Source of the DNA: Cribrihabitans_A pelagius
GTDB taxonomy: Bacteria; Pseudomonadota; Alphaproteobacteria; Rhodobacterales; Rhodobacteraceae
Length of the DNA stretch: 64,000 nucleotides
Direction of reading: 5' to 3'
NCBI RefSeq assembly: GCF_048820915.1
Contig: NZ_JBMERR010000009.1
Location: 62,001 to 126,000, forward strand
Shown here: positions 44,138 through 52,433 of the stretch, piece after piece
Position numbering within the stretch: position 1 is the first letter of the stretch
Layout: every line of letters starts with the position of its first letter
Notes under the pieces: generated by a model
Database searches by the model: none
Told to the model about the DNA's origin: nothing
Seen by the model: only the letters and a program-made list of their open reading frames with translations
Position numbers and translations under genes: made by a program

Positions 44138-44384
44138 GGTCTCTCGTGCCGGATTCGGGGAGGCGGCAGCGCCGCGTTGCGGGCAAGGTAAGGAAGCGGG
44201 GCGGCTTCGTCCACCGCAGAAGGGGCGCGGGGCCGGGGCCGCAGGGAGCCGCGGGGCGCGCCGTGCCAACCAGTTGTGCCAAAAGGCTTGGGAGGGCGGC
44301 GCTTTCGCGGCTAGGCTGCCAAAGTCGGGTCCCGGTCACGGGGCGGACGGTGCGAAGGGGCGGCGGCAGCGGGAGAGTGCCATC

Positions 44385-44978
44385 ATGTCCAGGGATAATC
44401 CCGGCGCGGCAGGGCCGGGCCAGCAGGAGCCAGTACAGCGGGAGCCAATGAAGGAGGCCGGTGCGGAGGGGCTGGCGATTCACGCGCTGCCAGTCGCGCG
44501 CGGCATCCTGGCGCTGTGCCCGCTGCCCGGGGCAGGCGGCGATTACCGCGGCGACCTGGCCGATATCGGCGGGTGGCAGCCGGGATTGGTGATTTCGCTC
44601 ACCACTGACGCAGAAAATGCAAGCGTCGGCGGCCAGCTGCTGGGCGCCGACATCCAGAGCCTCGCTTGCCGCTGGGTGCATCTGCCGGTGCCGGATTTCC
44701 AGGCTCCGCCGCCCGCGGTGGCGGCGAAATGGCCCGCCGCCAGCGCCGCCGCGCGCCATGCGCTCAGGGGCGGCGGCCGGGTGCTGGTGCATTGCCGCGG
44801 CGGCTGCGGCCGCTCGGGCATGGCGGTGCTGCGGCTGCTGGTGGAATGCGGCGAGCCCCCGGCCAAGGCGCTGGCCCGCCTGCGCGCGGTGCGCCCCTGC
44901 GCGGTGGAAACCCAGGCGCAGATGGACTGGGCCTGCGCGCCCTATTGGGCAGGAGAGCAGGCGCCCGGCCAGGGCTGA
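44385..44978 (+). CDS. Dual-specificity-type protein phosphatase
   Basis: The 197-residue protein has the Cys-based phosphatase loop LVHCRGGCGRSGMAVLRLL (HCX5RS) at about residue 128, preceded by WVHLPVPDFQAPP, the general-acid Asp loop. A Gln/Gly-rich N-terminus of about 30 residues is likely disordered. This is the small DSP/tyrosine phosphatase fold. It is divergent from dnaX. Substrate unknown. ATG 44385 has GGGAGAG upstream; ATG 44448 is an alternative. Confidence 0.87.
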   Translation: MSRDNPGAAGPGQQEPVQREPMKEAGAEGLAIHALPVARGILALCPLPGAGGDYRGDLADIGGWQPGLVISLTTDAENASVGGQLLGADIQSLACRWVHLPVPDFQAPPPAVAAKWPAASAAARHALRGGGRVLVHCRGGCGRSGMAVLRLLVECGEPPAKALARLRAVRPCAVETQAQMDWACAPYWAGEQAPGQG

Positions 44979-45012
44979 GCCGGGCCGGGGCTGCAAAACG
45001 CGGCCGTGCCGC

Positions 45013-45420
45013 TCAGAGCGCCATCATCCGCTCGGCGTCCCGCGCCTCTGCGGGCTTGGGCAGCGCCTCGACCAGCGCGCAAGGACGGCAGCTGCCGCCC
45101 TGTGCCGCGGTGAAGGCGCTGCCGCCGCGCCGGAACATCGCATCGGCATAGCGGTCGAGCTCTGCGGGATCGGCGTCCTCATCGGCGCCGCAGAACACCC
45201 TAATGCCTTCGTGGCTGGCCGCAAAGCGCGCCGGGCAACCCTTGGCGCAGCCTTCCAGCGCGGTGCTGCCGGAAATCGAAAAATCCGCCTGTGTCAGCGG
45301 CTTGGCCCTTGTCATCGCCTCGGCCAGCTTGGCCACCATCTGCTCCGCCGCCGGGCAGGGCCTGCCCAGGTGCAGGCAGGTTGTTGCGGCGTAGAAATGT
45401 GTCTTGTCCGTCCAGATCAT
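45013..45420 (-). CDS. Small Cys-rich thioredoxin-like/[2Fe-2S]-type protein under a B12 riboswitch
   Basis: The 135-residue protein has seven Cys: C15, C22, C58, C62, C77, C111 and C114. The C15-x6-C22 and C58-x3-C62 spacing resembles thioredoxin-like ferredoxins and DUF1636-like metal-binding proteins. No catalytic thioredoxin CxxC lies in the N-terminal position. GGAGGG is seven bases before the ATG. A cobalamin riboswitch directly precedes the gene, so it should be expressed when B12 is scarce and is probably involved in cobalt or corrin acquisition. The assignment to a named family is tentative; the riboswitch link is firm. Confidence 0.75.
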   Translation of the reverse strand: MIWTDKTHFYAATTCLHLGRPCPAAEQMVAKLAEAMTRAKPLTQADFSISGSTALEGCAKGCPARFAASHEGIRVFCGADEDADPAELDRYADAMFRRGGSAFTAAQGGSCRPCALVEALPKPAEARDAERMMAL

Positions 45421-45537
45421 CAGCGCCCTCCGCGCTTGGCGGGGCAGCTGCCGGGACCGGTTCCAAATGATCTGCGCCCGTGAGCACCGCGGCCATCCGG
45501 ACCCGCCCGGACACCCCGCCGGTTTCGAGTTTCACGT

Positions 45538-45712
45538 GTGACGGCAGGTCTCCTGACTCGCGGGTCAAAGCGTCCCCGATCCTTCCCGGCGCGGCAGGGC
45601 CGCGGGCCAGTGGTGATCTTCGGGGTTGCTCGCCGCTCACAGTTGCGGGGGCAGTCGCGGCATTGGCCAGGCTGCAAAGCCGGGCCGCACCGTGTTCCCT
45701 TTTCACCCCGGG
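45538..45712 (-). ncRNA. Cobalamin riboswitch
   Basis: On the minus strand, in order: GGTGAAAAGGGAACACGGTG at 45706, GCCAATGCC, CGACTGCCCCCGCAACTGTG, CCACTGG, GGGAAGG and the B12 box AGTCAGGAGACCTGCC (45558-45543). This is the canonical AdoCbl class I core with all conserved segments. It lies 120 bases upstream of the Cys-rich protein gene and within the same strand's leader. Boundaries are approximate. Confidence 0.95.
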
Positions 45713-45774
45713 CAGCAGAACGCGTGCCGCGGGAAACCGTCACCCCAAGCGGTAGCGGCTCTCCCGCCGCCGCG

Positions 45775-46446
45775 TCAATCGGTTTTCTGCGGCTGCGGGG
45801 CCTGCGGCGCCGTTTGCGGCAGCGCCAGCTGCGCGGGCAGGGCGCGGATCACGTCCGACGAGCGGCGCACCCGTGCCAGCTGCCAGCCGCCCTGCAGCAG
45901 GATATAGAAGTTCTCCGCCGCCGCGCGCGCCTCAGACTCACTCATTCCCAGACGGCGGGCGTGGGCGGCGGTCTCGCCGATCCAGCCCTCGAACAGCTCC
46001 GCCGCGTGCTGGTGCAGCTGCGCGTTGTCCGGCCCCTCGAACAGCGTGGCCGAGACCGGGCAGCCCGCCCATTTGCCGGAGGTATCGAAAAGCTTCGCAA
46101 GCTTGTGGCAGACCGTCACCGCGCCCTCACGGAAGCTGGCGGCAGGCTCGAAGGAGACCGCGATCAGCCGCAGGATCTGGTCCGAGGCCCAAGTTGCCGC
46201 CGCCATCGCGAGGTCGGATTTGCCGTTCGGGAAGTGGTGGTAGAGCGAGCCCTTGGGCGCCTCCGCCGCGGCCAGCACCTCGGAGAGGCCGACGCCGCTG
46301 TAGCCTTTGTCGCGGAACAGCACCGCAGCGGCCAGGATCAGGCGCTCCCGCGTGGGCCGCGGCGGAGCACCGCCGGCCGGATCGCTGGCGGCCTGAGCGG
46401 GGGTGGCGGAAGAAACTGCGGGGGAAGGTGTCGTCGCGTCACGCAT
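45775..46446 (-). CDS. TetR/AcrR-family regulator
   Basis: The 223-residue protein has a disordered N-terminal 28 residues, then a TetR helix-turn-helix (about 30-80: RERLILAAAVLFRDKGYSGVGLSEVLAAAEAPKGSLYHHFPNGK). The C-terminal domain contains CPVSATLFEG (TetR_C-like) and a Cys conserved among LmrA/YxaF-type members. It is divergent from an alpha/beta hydrolase gene, and two matching palindromes lie between them, so it likely represses both. Confidence 0.93.
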   Translation of the reverse strand: MRDATTPSPAVSSATPAQAASDPAGGAPPRPTRERLILAAAVLFRDKGYSGVGLSEVLAAAEAPKGSLYHHFPNGKSDLAMAAATWASDQILRLIAVSFEPAASFREGAVTVCHKLAKLFDTSGKWAGCPVSATLFEGPDNAQLHQHAAELFEGWIGETAAHARRLGMSESEARAAAENFYILLQGGWQLARVRRSSDVIRALPAQLALPQTAPQAPQPQKTD

Positions 46447-46465
46447 GGCGCAAGCTTGACAGGTC

Positions 46466-46481
46466 TAGACCGGATGGTCCA
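46466..46481. promoter_or_regulatory. TetR operator-like site 1
   Basis: TAGACCGGATGGTCCA is a near-palindrome sharing TAGACC-N4-GGTC with site 2, starting 26 bases before it. It overlaps the presumed promoter of the TetR gene. Confidence 0.75.
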
Positions 46482-46491
46482 GTGGTGGAAT

Positions 46492-46507
46492 TAGACCAGT
46501 TGGTCTA
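46492..46507. promoter_or_regulatory. TetR operator-like site 2
   Basis: TAGACCAGTTGGTCTA is a perfect palindrome immediately upstream of the hydrolase ribosome site (AGGAGAGG) at 46506-46513. Confidence 0.8.
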
Positions 46508-46521
46508 GGAGAGGTCTTGCC

Positions 46522-47400
46522 ATGCTGGACGACACATCAGCCAAATCCGCCGCGGTCCGGGAAGAGCCCGTGCGGTTCGCGTCGGGCAATGCGAGGCTGG
46601 CCGGAAGGCTGTTCCGTCCCGAGGGGCCTGCGCGGGCGGCGGTGGTGCTCAATGGCGCGACCGGTGTGCCGCAGAGCTTCTACCGGCATTTCGCGCGCTG
46701 GCTGGCCGCTGAGCAGCAGCTGGCGTGCCTCACCTATGACTACCGGGACTTTGCCGAGTCGGCGCAGGGCCACCCGCGCCGCTCGAATGCAACAATGGCC
46801 GATTGGGCGCTGGCGGATCAGCCGGCCGCCCGGGCCGAGATGCGGCGGCACTATGCGGGCGTGCCGCTGTGGGTGATTGGCCATTCTTTGGGGGCGATGC
46901 TGATGCCCCTGCAGGATGGCCTCGAAGACGTCGCCCGCATGATCGTGGTTGCGGGCGGCTTGGTGCATCACCACGATCATCCCTGGCCCTACCGCGCGCT
47001 GGCGCTGGCCTTCTGGTTCGGGCATGTGCCCGTGGCGGTGCGGCTGGCCGGGTTCCTCCCCGGGCGCGCGGTGGGGTTCGGGGCCGACCTGCCGGCCGGG
47101 GTCTACTGGCAGTGGCGGCGCTGGTGCACCACGCCGGGAAGCTACCTGCCGGAAACCGGAAACAGCCTGCCGCGCCCGGCCTGGGCGCGCTCGGGCGTGC
47201 CGGTGGACGTGATCGCGCTGAGCGACGATGACGTGATCCCGCCGGTGAGCGCCTGGCGCCTGGCCGAGGTCTTCGGCGCGGTGCCGCAGCGACGAAGGGT
47301 GCTGAGGCCGTCCGATTACGGGCTGAAGGCGGCGGGCCACCTCGGTGCCTTTGCCCGCCGCAACGCGGCGCTCTGGCCGGAGCTGGTTGCGCCGCTCTGA
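46522..47400 (+). CDS. Alpha/beta hydrolase
   Basis: The 292-residue protein has the nucleophile elbow VIGHSLGAM with Ser (about residue 122). The oxyanion region is VVLNGATGVPQSFYRHFARW, the acid Asp lies in VIALSDDDVIPP, and the catalytic His in AAGHLGAF. It resembles the YheT/UCP037442-like hydrolases. Substrate unknown; ester hydrolysis is inferred. It is divergent from a TetR gene and likely repressed by it. Confidence 0.88.
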   Translation: MLDDTSAKSAAVREEPVRFASGNARLAGRLFRPEGPARAAVVLNGATGVPQSFYRHFARWLAAEQQLACLTYDYRDFAESAQGHPRRSNATMADWALADQPAARAEMRRHYAGVPLWVIGHSLGAMLMPLQDGLEDVARMIVVAGGLVHHHDHPWPYRALALAFWFGHVPVAVRLAGFLPGRAVGFGADLPAGVYWQWRRWCTTPGSYLPETGNSLPRPAWARSGVPVDVIALSDDDVIPPVSAWRLAEVFGAVPQRRRVLRPSDYGLKAAGHLGAFARRNAALWPELVAPL

Positions 47401-47469
47401 CCGCCCGGCGGCGGGATTTCAGACCAGGCCCCCGTTTTCCTGCCGCAACCGCGTTTCAGGCGGTGCGGT

Positions 47470-47937
47470 TCAGACTGTGCGGTTCAGCCGCTCTTCGGTC
47501 AGCTTGGCATAGTCGGACAGGCGCTGCTTGAATCGGCTTTCCAGCTTGCCGCGCGCCAGTTTCAGCGATTGCAGCATCAGCCGGCCGGGCAGGGTGCTGG
47601 CGGACAGTTTCAGCTCCACCGCCATCCGGGTGCTGCGCGGCGACAGGGCGGTCAGCGCAACCTGCATGGTGCCCTCGACGCCGCTGCCGCTGCCAGTCAG
47701 CGCCAGTCCGGTCACCGGTTCATACTCCTTAAGCACCAAGCGGATATCGCGCGGCTTGCCGCGGAGCTGGAAGCGCAGATCCCAGGCCAGCCCCGCATCC
47801 GGGGCAGCGATGTCGCCGGTGCGCTCCACCTCAAGCCCGCGCCGGACCGCGGCCCGCTCCAGGTGTTCAAAATCGGCAATCGCCTCGAAGACCCTGGAAA
47901 TCGGTGCTTCGATATCTTCCTTGCTGAGAAACTTCAT
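47470..47937 (-). CDS. SRPBCC (START-like) family protein
   Basis: The 155-residue protein begins MKFLSKEDIEAPISRVFEAI, a typical SRPBCC opening strand and helix, and continues with beta strands forming a ligand pocket. The C-terminal helix is basic. It lies downstream of nudC on the same strand with 53 bases between. Ligand unknown. Confidence 0.85.
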   Translation of the reverse strand: MKFLSKEDIEAPISRVFEAIADFEHLERAAVRRGLEVERTGDIAAPDAGLAWDLRFQLRGKPRDIRLVLKEYEPVTGLALTGSGSGVEGTMQVALTALSPRSTRMAVELKLSASTLPGRLMLQSLKLARGKLESRFKQRLSDYAKLTEERLNRTV

Positions 47938-47990
47938 GAATGCCCGCCTGAAATCTGCCTGTGTTCTGCTGCCTGGACCGAATATGCGCG

Positions 47991-48962
47991 CTAGTCCAGC
48001 GTATCCGCAAGCCAGTTCTTGATAAGGAAATGCGCAATGGCGCCCTCACGCGCGGGCTTCATCTCCTGGTGCGAGCCCGCAAATACATCCATCATCTCCT
48101 GCCGCGGAACCCAGCGCGCATCCTCGATTTCGGTGCGGTCGATGGTGAGCGCCTGACCAAGCGCCTCCCCGGCGCAGCCGAACATCAGCGACATCGGGAA
48201 GGGCCACGGCTGGCTCGACAAGTAGCTGACCGCGCCGACTTCGACGCCGCATTCCTCGAAGGTTTCCCGTCGCACCGCCGCCTCCAGCGTCTCGCCTGGC
48301 TCGACAAAGCCCGCCAGCAGCGAATAGACGCCCTCGGGCCAGCCGGGCGAGCGCCCCACCAGCACGTCATCGCCATGGGTGATGAGCATGATCACCACCG
48401 GATCGGTGCGCGGAAAATGCGGTGTCCCGCAGACCGGGCAAAGCCGCTGCCAGCCCGCCTGAACCACCCGGCTGGGCGCGCCGCAAGCGGCGCAGAAGCG
48501 GTGGCTGCGGTGCCAGGACAGGAGCGCCTTGGCGGTGGCCGCGATCTCGGCGTCCAGGGCAGGCAGCAGCGCCATCACTTGGCGCAGATCGGCAAAGACC
48601 TGGCCCTGCGGCAGATCCGGGTGCTGCGGGCCGAAGCTGCCGGGTGTGTCCTCCGCGGCCGCCTCCGGCTGCCAGCCGCTGAGCATGCAGGCAAAGCGCG
48701 GCGCACCTTCGGGCGTGTGGCCAAGGAACAGCGCCTCGGCGCGGGCGGCCTCTGCCAGCGGGTGGCCGGGGGCGGTCCAGGCCAGCACGGCACTGCCGCC
48801 GCCGGGGGCGGGCGGACAGATCAGCGGCTGGCCGCGCCACACCAGCAGCACTGCCGCCTCCGGGTGCCGCCAGGCCGCGTCCAGTGCCGCCGCGTCGCCG
48901 CGCAGATGCGCGCTGCGCTGCAAGCCGCCGCCGCCGAATGTCACCAGTTCCGCGCGTTTCAT
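47991..48962 (-). CDS. nudC: NAD(+) diphosphatase (NADH pyrophosphatase)
   Basis: The 323-residue protein has a four-Cys zinc ribbon (CAACGAPSR...CPVCGTPHFPR), then the Nudix box GFVEPGETLEAAVRRETFEE (GX5EX7REUXEE), followed by the NudC signature SQPWPFPMSLM. It hydrolyses NAD(H) to NMN(H) and AMP, and family members also remove NAD caps from RNA. The N-terminal 120 residues are a variable domain. Confidence 0.95.
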   Translation of the reverse strand: MKRAELVTFGGGGLQRSAHLRGDAAALDAAWRHPEAAVLLVWRGQPLICPPAPGGGSAVLAWTAPGHPLAEAARAEALFLGHTPEGAPRFACMLSGWQPEAAAEDTPGSFGPQHPDLPQGQVFADLRQVMALLPALDAEIAATAKALLSWHRSHRFCAACGAPSRVVQAGWQRLCPVCGTPHFPRTDPVVIMLITHGDDVLVGRSPGWPEGVYSLLAGFVEPGETLEAAVRRETFEECGVEVGAVSYLSSQPWPFPMSLMFGCAGEALGQALTIDRTEIEDARWVPRQEMMDVFAGSHQEMKPAREGAIAHFLIKNWLADTLD

Positions 48963-49330
48963 CGCTGCTCCTGCCTGTTGCTCCGGTCCGCACGGGGCGC
49001 TGCCTTTGGTCCAAGATCGCCACCCTGCCTGCCGCCCGCGGCAAAGGCCAGAAGCCCCGGCCGACGCGCCGCGGCCTGTCGCCGCAGGGCCACAGGCCGC
49101 CAGGCGTTTTTGCGCTGATTTTCGTTGATTTGAAGCCGCCGCGCCTCAGTTGCCGGTTTGGCTTGCTGAAAAAAGTTAACGCGGCCGCGACGGCGGGTTT
49201 GCAATTCCTGCAAACGCTGATCCAAATGGGAGCGGAATAACAGGGCGTGGAGCAGCGCCGGCAAGAAACAGGGCGCGCAAAGCGCCGGCAAAAGATGAAC
49301 AGGGCGGGCCGTGCTGACTGCAATCGAAAG
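48963..49330. other. Gap between divergent nudC and cpdB genes
   Basis: No additional gene is supported. The cpdB start is uncertain in this region (candidates at 49247, 49295 and 49331). Confidence 0.5.
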
Positions 49331-51199
49331 ATGGTGACACAGGCGGGAAAGACCGGGGCCGCGCAGCCCGGCTTGCTGCGGGTGCTTGCGACAACGGATC
49401 TGCATTGCCACCTGCTGAGCTGGGACTATTACGCCGAACGGCCCGATCCCGTCACCGGCCTGTCGCGGGTGGCGAGCCTGGTGGCAGAGGCACGGGCCGA
49501 AGCGCAGGCGCGCGGCGGCGCTTGCCTGCTTGCCGACAATGGCGACGCGCTGCACGGGGCACCCCTCGGCGATACCGCGCCGGTGCGCGGCCGCCCGCAT
49601 CCGCTCGCACGTGCCTTTGATGTCATGGGCTATGACGTGATCGGCCTCGGCAACCACGATTTCGACGCCGGGCTGGAACCGCTGGCTGCCGCGCTCGGCG
49701 CGATGCGCTGCCCTGCCGTCTGCTCCAACCTCACCGCCGCCGACCCGGCCGAACGGCTGCCCTTCGTGCCGGCCACGGTGCTGGAAAAGACGCTGCCCGG
49801 CCATCCCGGCCTGCCGCCGGTACGGATCGGTGTGCTGTCGGTGCTGCCGCCGCAGACGCTGGCCTGGGCTGCCGAAGTGCTGCAGGGCCGGCTTGCGGCG
49901 GAGGGCATCCTGGCAGCCGCGCAGGCCGCGGCGGCGCGGCTGAGGCGCGACGGCTGCGATCTGGTGCTGGCGCTGGCCCATACCGGCGCAGGCAGCCCCG
50001 GCGGCGAGGATGCGGCGGAAAACGCACTGGGCCCGCTGACGCAGATCGCCGCGATCGACGCCATTGTCGCAGGCCACACCCACCTGACCCTGCCGGACCC
50101 GGCCCGGCCCCACGATAAGCCTTATAACAAGCCGGTGGTAATGCCGGGCGCGCATGGCTCGCACCTGGGGCTGATCGATCTGCAGCTGCGCCACGCAGAC
50201 GGCCGCTGGCAGCTCACCGGGGCGGAGGCGGCGCTGCGTCCCGTTGCCCGCCACGGCGCGGGCGGGCAGGCCGAGCCGCTGGCCCCCGAGTCGCCGGAAC
50301 TGGTGGCCGCCCTCTCCGAGGATCATGCCCGCACCCGGGCGCAGATGGCGCAGCCGGCCGGAGCCAGCCCGGTGGCAATCCATTCCTATTTCACCTTCTT
50401 CGCCCCCGACCGCAGCCTGCAGCTTGCCGCCAGTGCCCAGGCCGCGGCGCTGCGCCCCCTCCTGCGGGGTACGGCGGCGGCCGGGCTGCCGCTGCTGTCA
50501 GCCGCCGCGCCCGGCAAGTTCGGCGGCCGCTCCGGCCCGCAATCCTATACCGACATCGCCGCGGGCGGGCTGTCGATGCGCAACATCGCCGATCTCCAGG
50601 TCTTCCCGAACGAGCTGCGGGTGGTGCTGGTGAGCGGCGCGCAGCTGCTTGACTGGCTGGAGATGTCCGCGGGCCTGTTCAACACACTCACACCCGGCAG
50701 CCGCGGCGCCCCGCTGGTGGATCCGGAGCGGGCCGGGCACAACTTCGACGTCATTTTCGGCGTGGATTACAGCATCGACGTCTCGCAGCCGCCGCGCTTC
50801 TCGGCGGGGGGGCTGCGCATCAACCCGCAGGCCCGCCGCATCTGCGCGCCGCGCTGGAACGGTGCGCCGCTGCAGCCCGGGCAGCAGTTTGCAGTGGCAG
50901 TAAACAGCTACCGGATGAACGGCGGCGGCAATTTTGCGGTGTTGCGCGAAGCCGCCCAGCTGCCGCTGCCGCCCCTGCGCATCCGCGACGCGATCCAGAG
51001 CTACATTGCGGGCCGCCTGCCCGGCGGGCCGCTGGCGGGCGCGCCCTATCCCTGGCGGCTGGCGGCGCTGCCGGGAACCGAGGCCGCGGCATTCACTGGG
51101 CCGGGGGCGGAGAAATACCTGGACGAGCTGCCGCCGGGCCTCGCCGTGCCGCGCGGCTATACCGGGCGGGGGTTTCTGGAACTGGCGCTGAACCTCTGA
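49331..51199 (+). CDS. cpdB: 2',3'-cyclic-nucleotide 2'-phosphodiesterase/3'-nucleotidase
   Basis: The 622-residue protein has an N-terminal metallophosphatase domain with RVLATTDLHCHLLSWDYY, DNGDALHGA, GLGNHDFDAGL and AGHTH, holding the dinuclear metal site. A C-terminal 5'-nucleotidase domain contains NSYRMNGGGNF. It degrades 2',3'-cyclic NMPs to nucleosides, as would arise from RNase T2. No Sec or Tat signal is visible with any start, which is odd because CpdB is normally periplasmic. The start is uncertain; ATG 49331 places the protein just ahead of the conserved region. Confidence 0.87.
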   Translation: MVTQAGKTGAAQPGLLRVLATTDLHCHLLSWDYYAERPDPVTGLSRVASLVAEARAEAQARGGACLLADNGDALHGAPLGDTAPVRGRPHPLARAFDVMGYDVIGLGNHDFDAGLEPLAAALGAMRCPAVCSNLTAADPAERLPFVPATVLEKTLPGHPGLPPVRIGVLSVLPPQTLAWAAEVLQGRLAAEGILAAAQAAAARLRRDGCDLVLALAHTGAGSPGGEDAAENALGPLTQIAAIDAIVAGHTHLTLPDPARPHDKPYNKPVVMPGAHGSHLGLIDLQLRHADGRWQLTGAEAALRPVARHGAGGQAEPLAPESPELVAALSEDHARTRAQMAQPAGASPVAIHSYFTFFAPDRSLQLAASAQAAALRPLLRGTAAAGLPLLSAAAPGKFGGRSGPQSYTDIAAGGLSMRNIADLQVFPNELRVVLVSGAQLLDWLEMSAGLFNTLTPGSRGAPLVDPERAGHNFDVIFGVDYSIDVSQPPRFSAGGLRINPQARRICAPRWNGAPLQPGQQFAVAVNSYRMNGGGNFAVLREAAQLPLPPLRIRDAIQSYIAGRLPGGPLAGAPYPWRLAALPGTEAAAFTGPGAEKYLDELPPGLAVPRGYTGRGFLELALNL

Positions 51200-51240
51200 C
51201 GCCATCCTGGACGCGGCCTTAAAGTGGCCTGAACCGGCTA

Positions 51241-51268
51241 TTGTCAATCAGGCGCGGCCTCCTTATAT
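51241..51268 (+). promoter_or_regulatory. Promoter of the SRP RNA gene
   Basis: TTGTCA (51241-51246) and TTATAT (51263-51268) are 16 bases apart and place transcription start at about 51275, exactly at the RNA 5' end. Confidence 0.8.
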
Positions 51269-51274
51269 GGGGAT

Positions 51275-51378
51275 TCGAGAGGTTGGCGCGGGCAGGCGCC
51301 TCGCCAACCTGGTCAGGTCCGGAAGGAAGCAGCCACAACGAGTCCCGCTTGGGTCGATGTCCAGCCTCTCACCTTTTT
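51275..51378 (+). ncRNA. ffs: Signal recognition particle RNA, small bacterial type (4.5S)
   Basis: The domain IV hairpin contains GGTCAGGTCCGGAAGGAAGC, the Ffh-binding symmetric loop and GGAA tetraloop. The outer stem GAGAGGTTGG (51277) pairs with CCAGCCTCTC (51370), closing an RNA of about 100 nt, and a T5 tract terminates it at 51374-51378. It binds Ffh to target membrane proteins. Confidence 0.97.
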
Positions 51379-51424
51379 CCCCGCCACCGATTGTGCGCCG
51401 TCCCGTTTCCCCCGCGAGGGAAGC

Positions 51425-51473
51425 GGCCCGGAAAACACGTGTATTCCGGGCCGGAATTCGCCCCGGATTCCGG
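51425..51473. repeat. Two tandem palindromes between ffs and pheA
   Basis: A 28-base palindrome with one mismatch (GGCCCGGAA ... TTCCGGGCC, 51425-51452) is followed by CCGGAAT ... ATTCCGG (51451-51473). The pattern repeats that at 40931-40975. They lie nine bases before the pheA stop. Confidence 0.75.
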
Positions 51474-51481
51474 CGCCGCCT

Positions 51482-52315
51482 TTAAAAACGCCCGTTGTCG
51501 GCCGGGTAGACGCCGAGGATTTCCACGTTGGTGGTGAAATAGTTCAGCTCATCCATCGCCAGCTTCACGTTGGCATCGTCCGGGTGGCCGTCGATATCTG
51601 CGTAGAACTGGGTCGCGGTGAAGGAGCCGTCGACCATGTAGCTTTCCAGCTTGGTCATGTTGATGCCGTTGGTGGCAAAGCCGCCCATCGCCTTGTAAAG
51701 GGCCGCAGGGATGTTGCGCACCTGGAACACGAAGCTGGTGATCATGTTGTGGGCGCCGCGGCGGGCATAATCCGGCTCCCGCGACATGATCAGGAAGCGG
51801 GTGGTGTTGTCGCCGTTGTCCTCGATATGGCGCGCCAGCACGTCGAGCCCGTAGATCTCCCCTGCCAGCTCGCTTGCCAGCGCCGCCACATGCCTGTCGC
51901 CCGCCTCGGCCACGTCGCGGGCGGCGCGCGCGTTGTCCGGGCTCACCCGGCCGGTGATGCCATGTTCGCGCAGGAAGCCGCCGCATTGCGGCAGCAGCAC
52001 CAGGTGCGACTTCGCCTCCCGGATATCCGCGAGCCGCGCGCCGGGCACGCCGAGGAGGTTGATGTGCACCCGCACGAAGGCCTCGTCCACGATGTGCAGC
52101 CCGCTGTGCGGCAAGAGCCGGTGGATATCGGCCACACGGCCATAGGTGGAGTTCTCCACCGGCAGCATCGCCTGCTCCGCGGCGCCGCTTTTCACCGCCT
52201 CGATCGCGTCCTCGAAGTTGCGGCAGGGCAGGACCTCCATGCCGGGGCGGGCATTGCGGCAAGCCTCGTGGCTGTAGGAGCCGAGCTCCCCTTGGATGGC
52301 GATCTTGCGGGTCAT
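51482..52315 (-). CDS. pheA: Prephenate dehydratase
   Basis: The 277-residue protein has the dehydratase domain (IAIQGELGSYSHEAC, LPVENSTYGRV, and the active-site DNTTRFLIM near residue 170) and a C-terminal ACT domain (GGFATNGINMTKLESY). It converts prephenate to phenylpyruvate in phenylalanine synthesis and is feedback-regulated through ACT. No chorismate mutase domain is fused. The ATG at 52315 matches the family start. Confidence 0.95.
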   Translation of the reverse strand: MTRKIAIQGELGSYSHEACRNARPGMEVLPCRNFEDAIEAVKSGAAEQAMLPVENSTYGRVADIHRLLPHSGLHIVDEAFVRVHINLLGVPGARLADIREAKSHLVLLPQCGGFLREHGITGRVSPDNARAARDVAEAGDRHVAALASELAGEIYGLDVLARHIEDNGDNTTRFLIMSREPDYARRGAHNMITSFVFQVRNIPAALYKAMGGFATNGINMTKLESYMVDGSFTATQFYADIDGHPDDANVKLAMDELNYFTTNVEILGVYPADNGRF

Positions 52316-52433
52316 GGGTGTGTTCCCCGTGCAAAACTTCAACAAATGGGCGTTTCGTCGCGTTGTCTATACCTTGCCACTTGGGAGGGGAAGCCTTAGA
52401 CAGCCCGGCAGACAGCTAAATGGACTCGCGATC

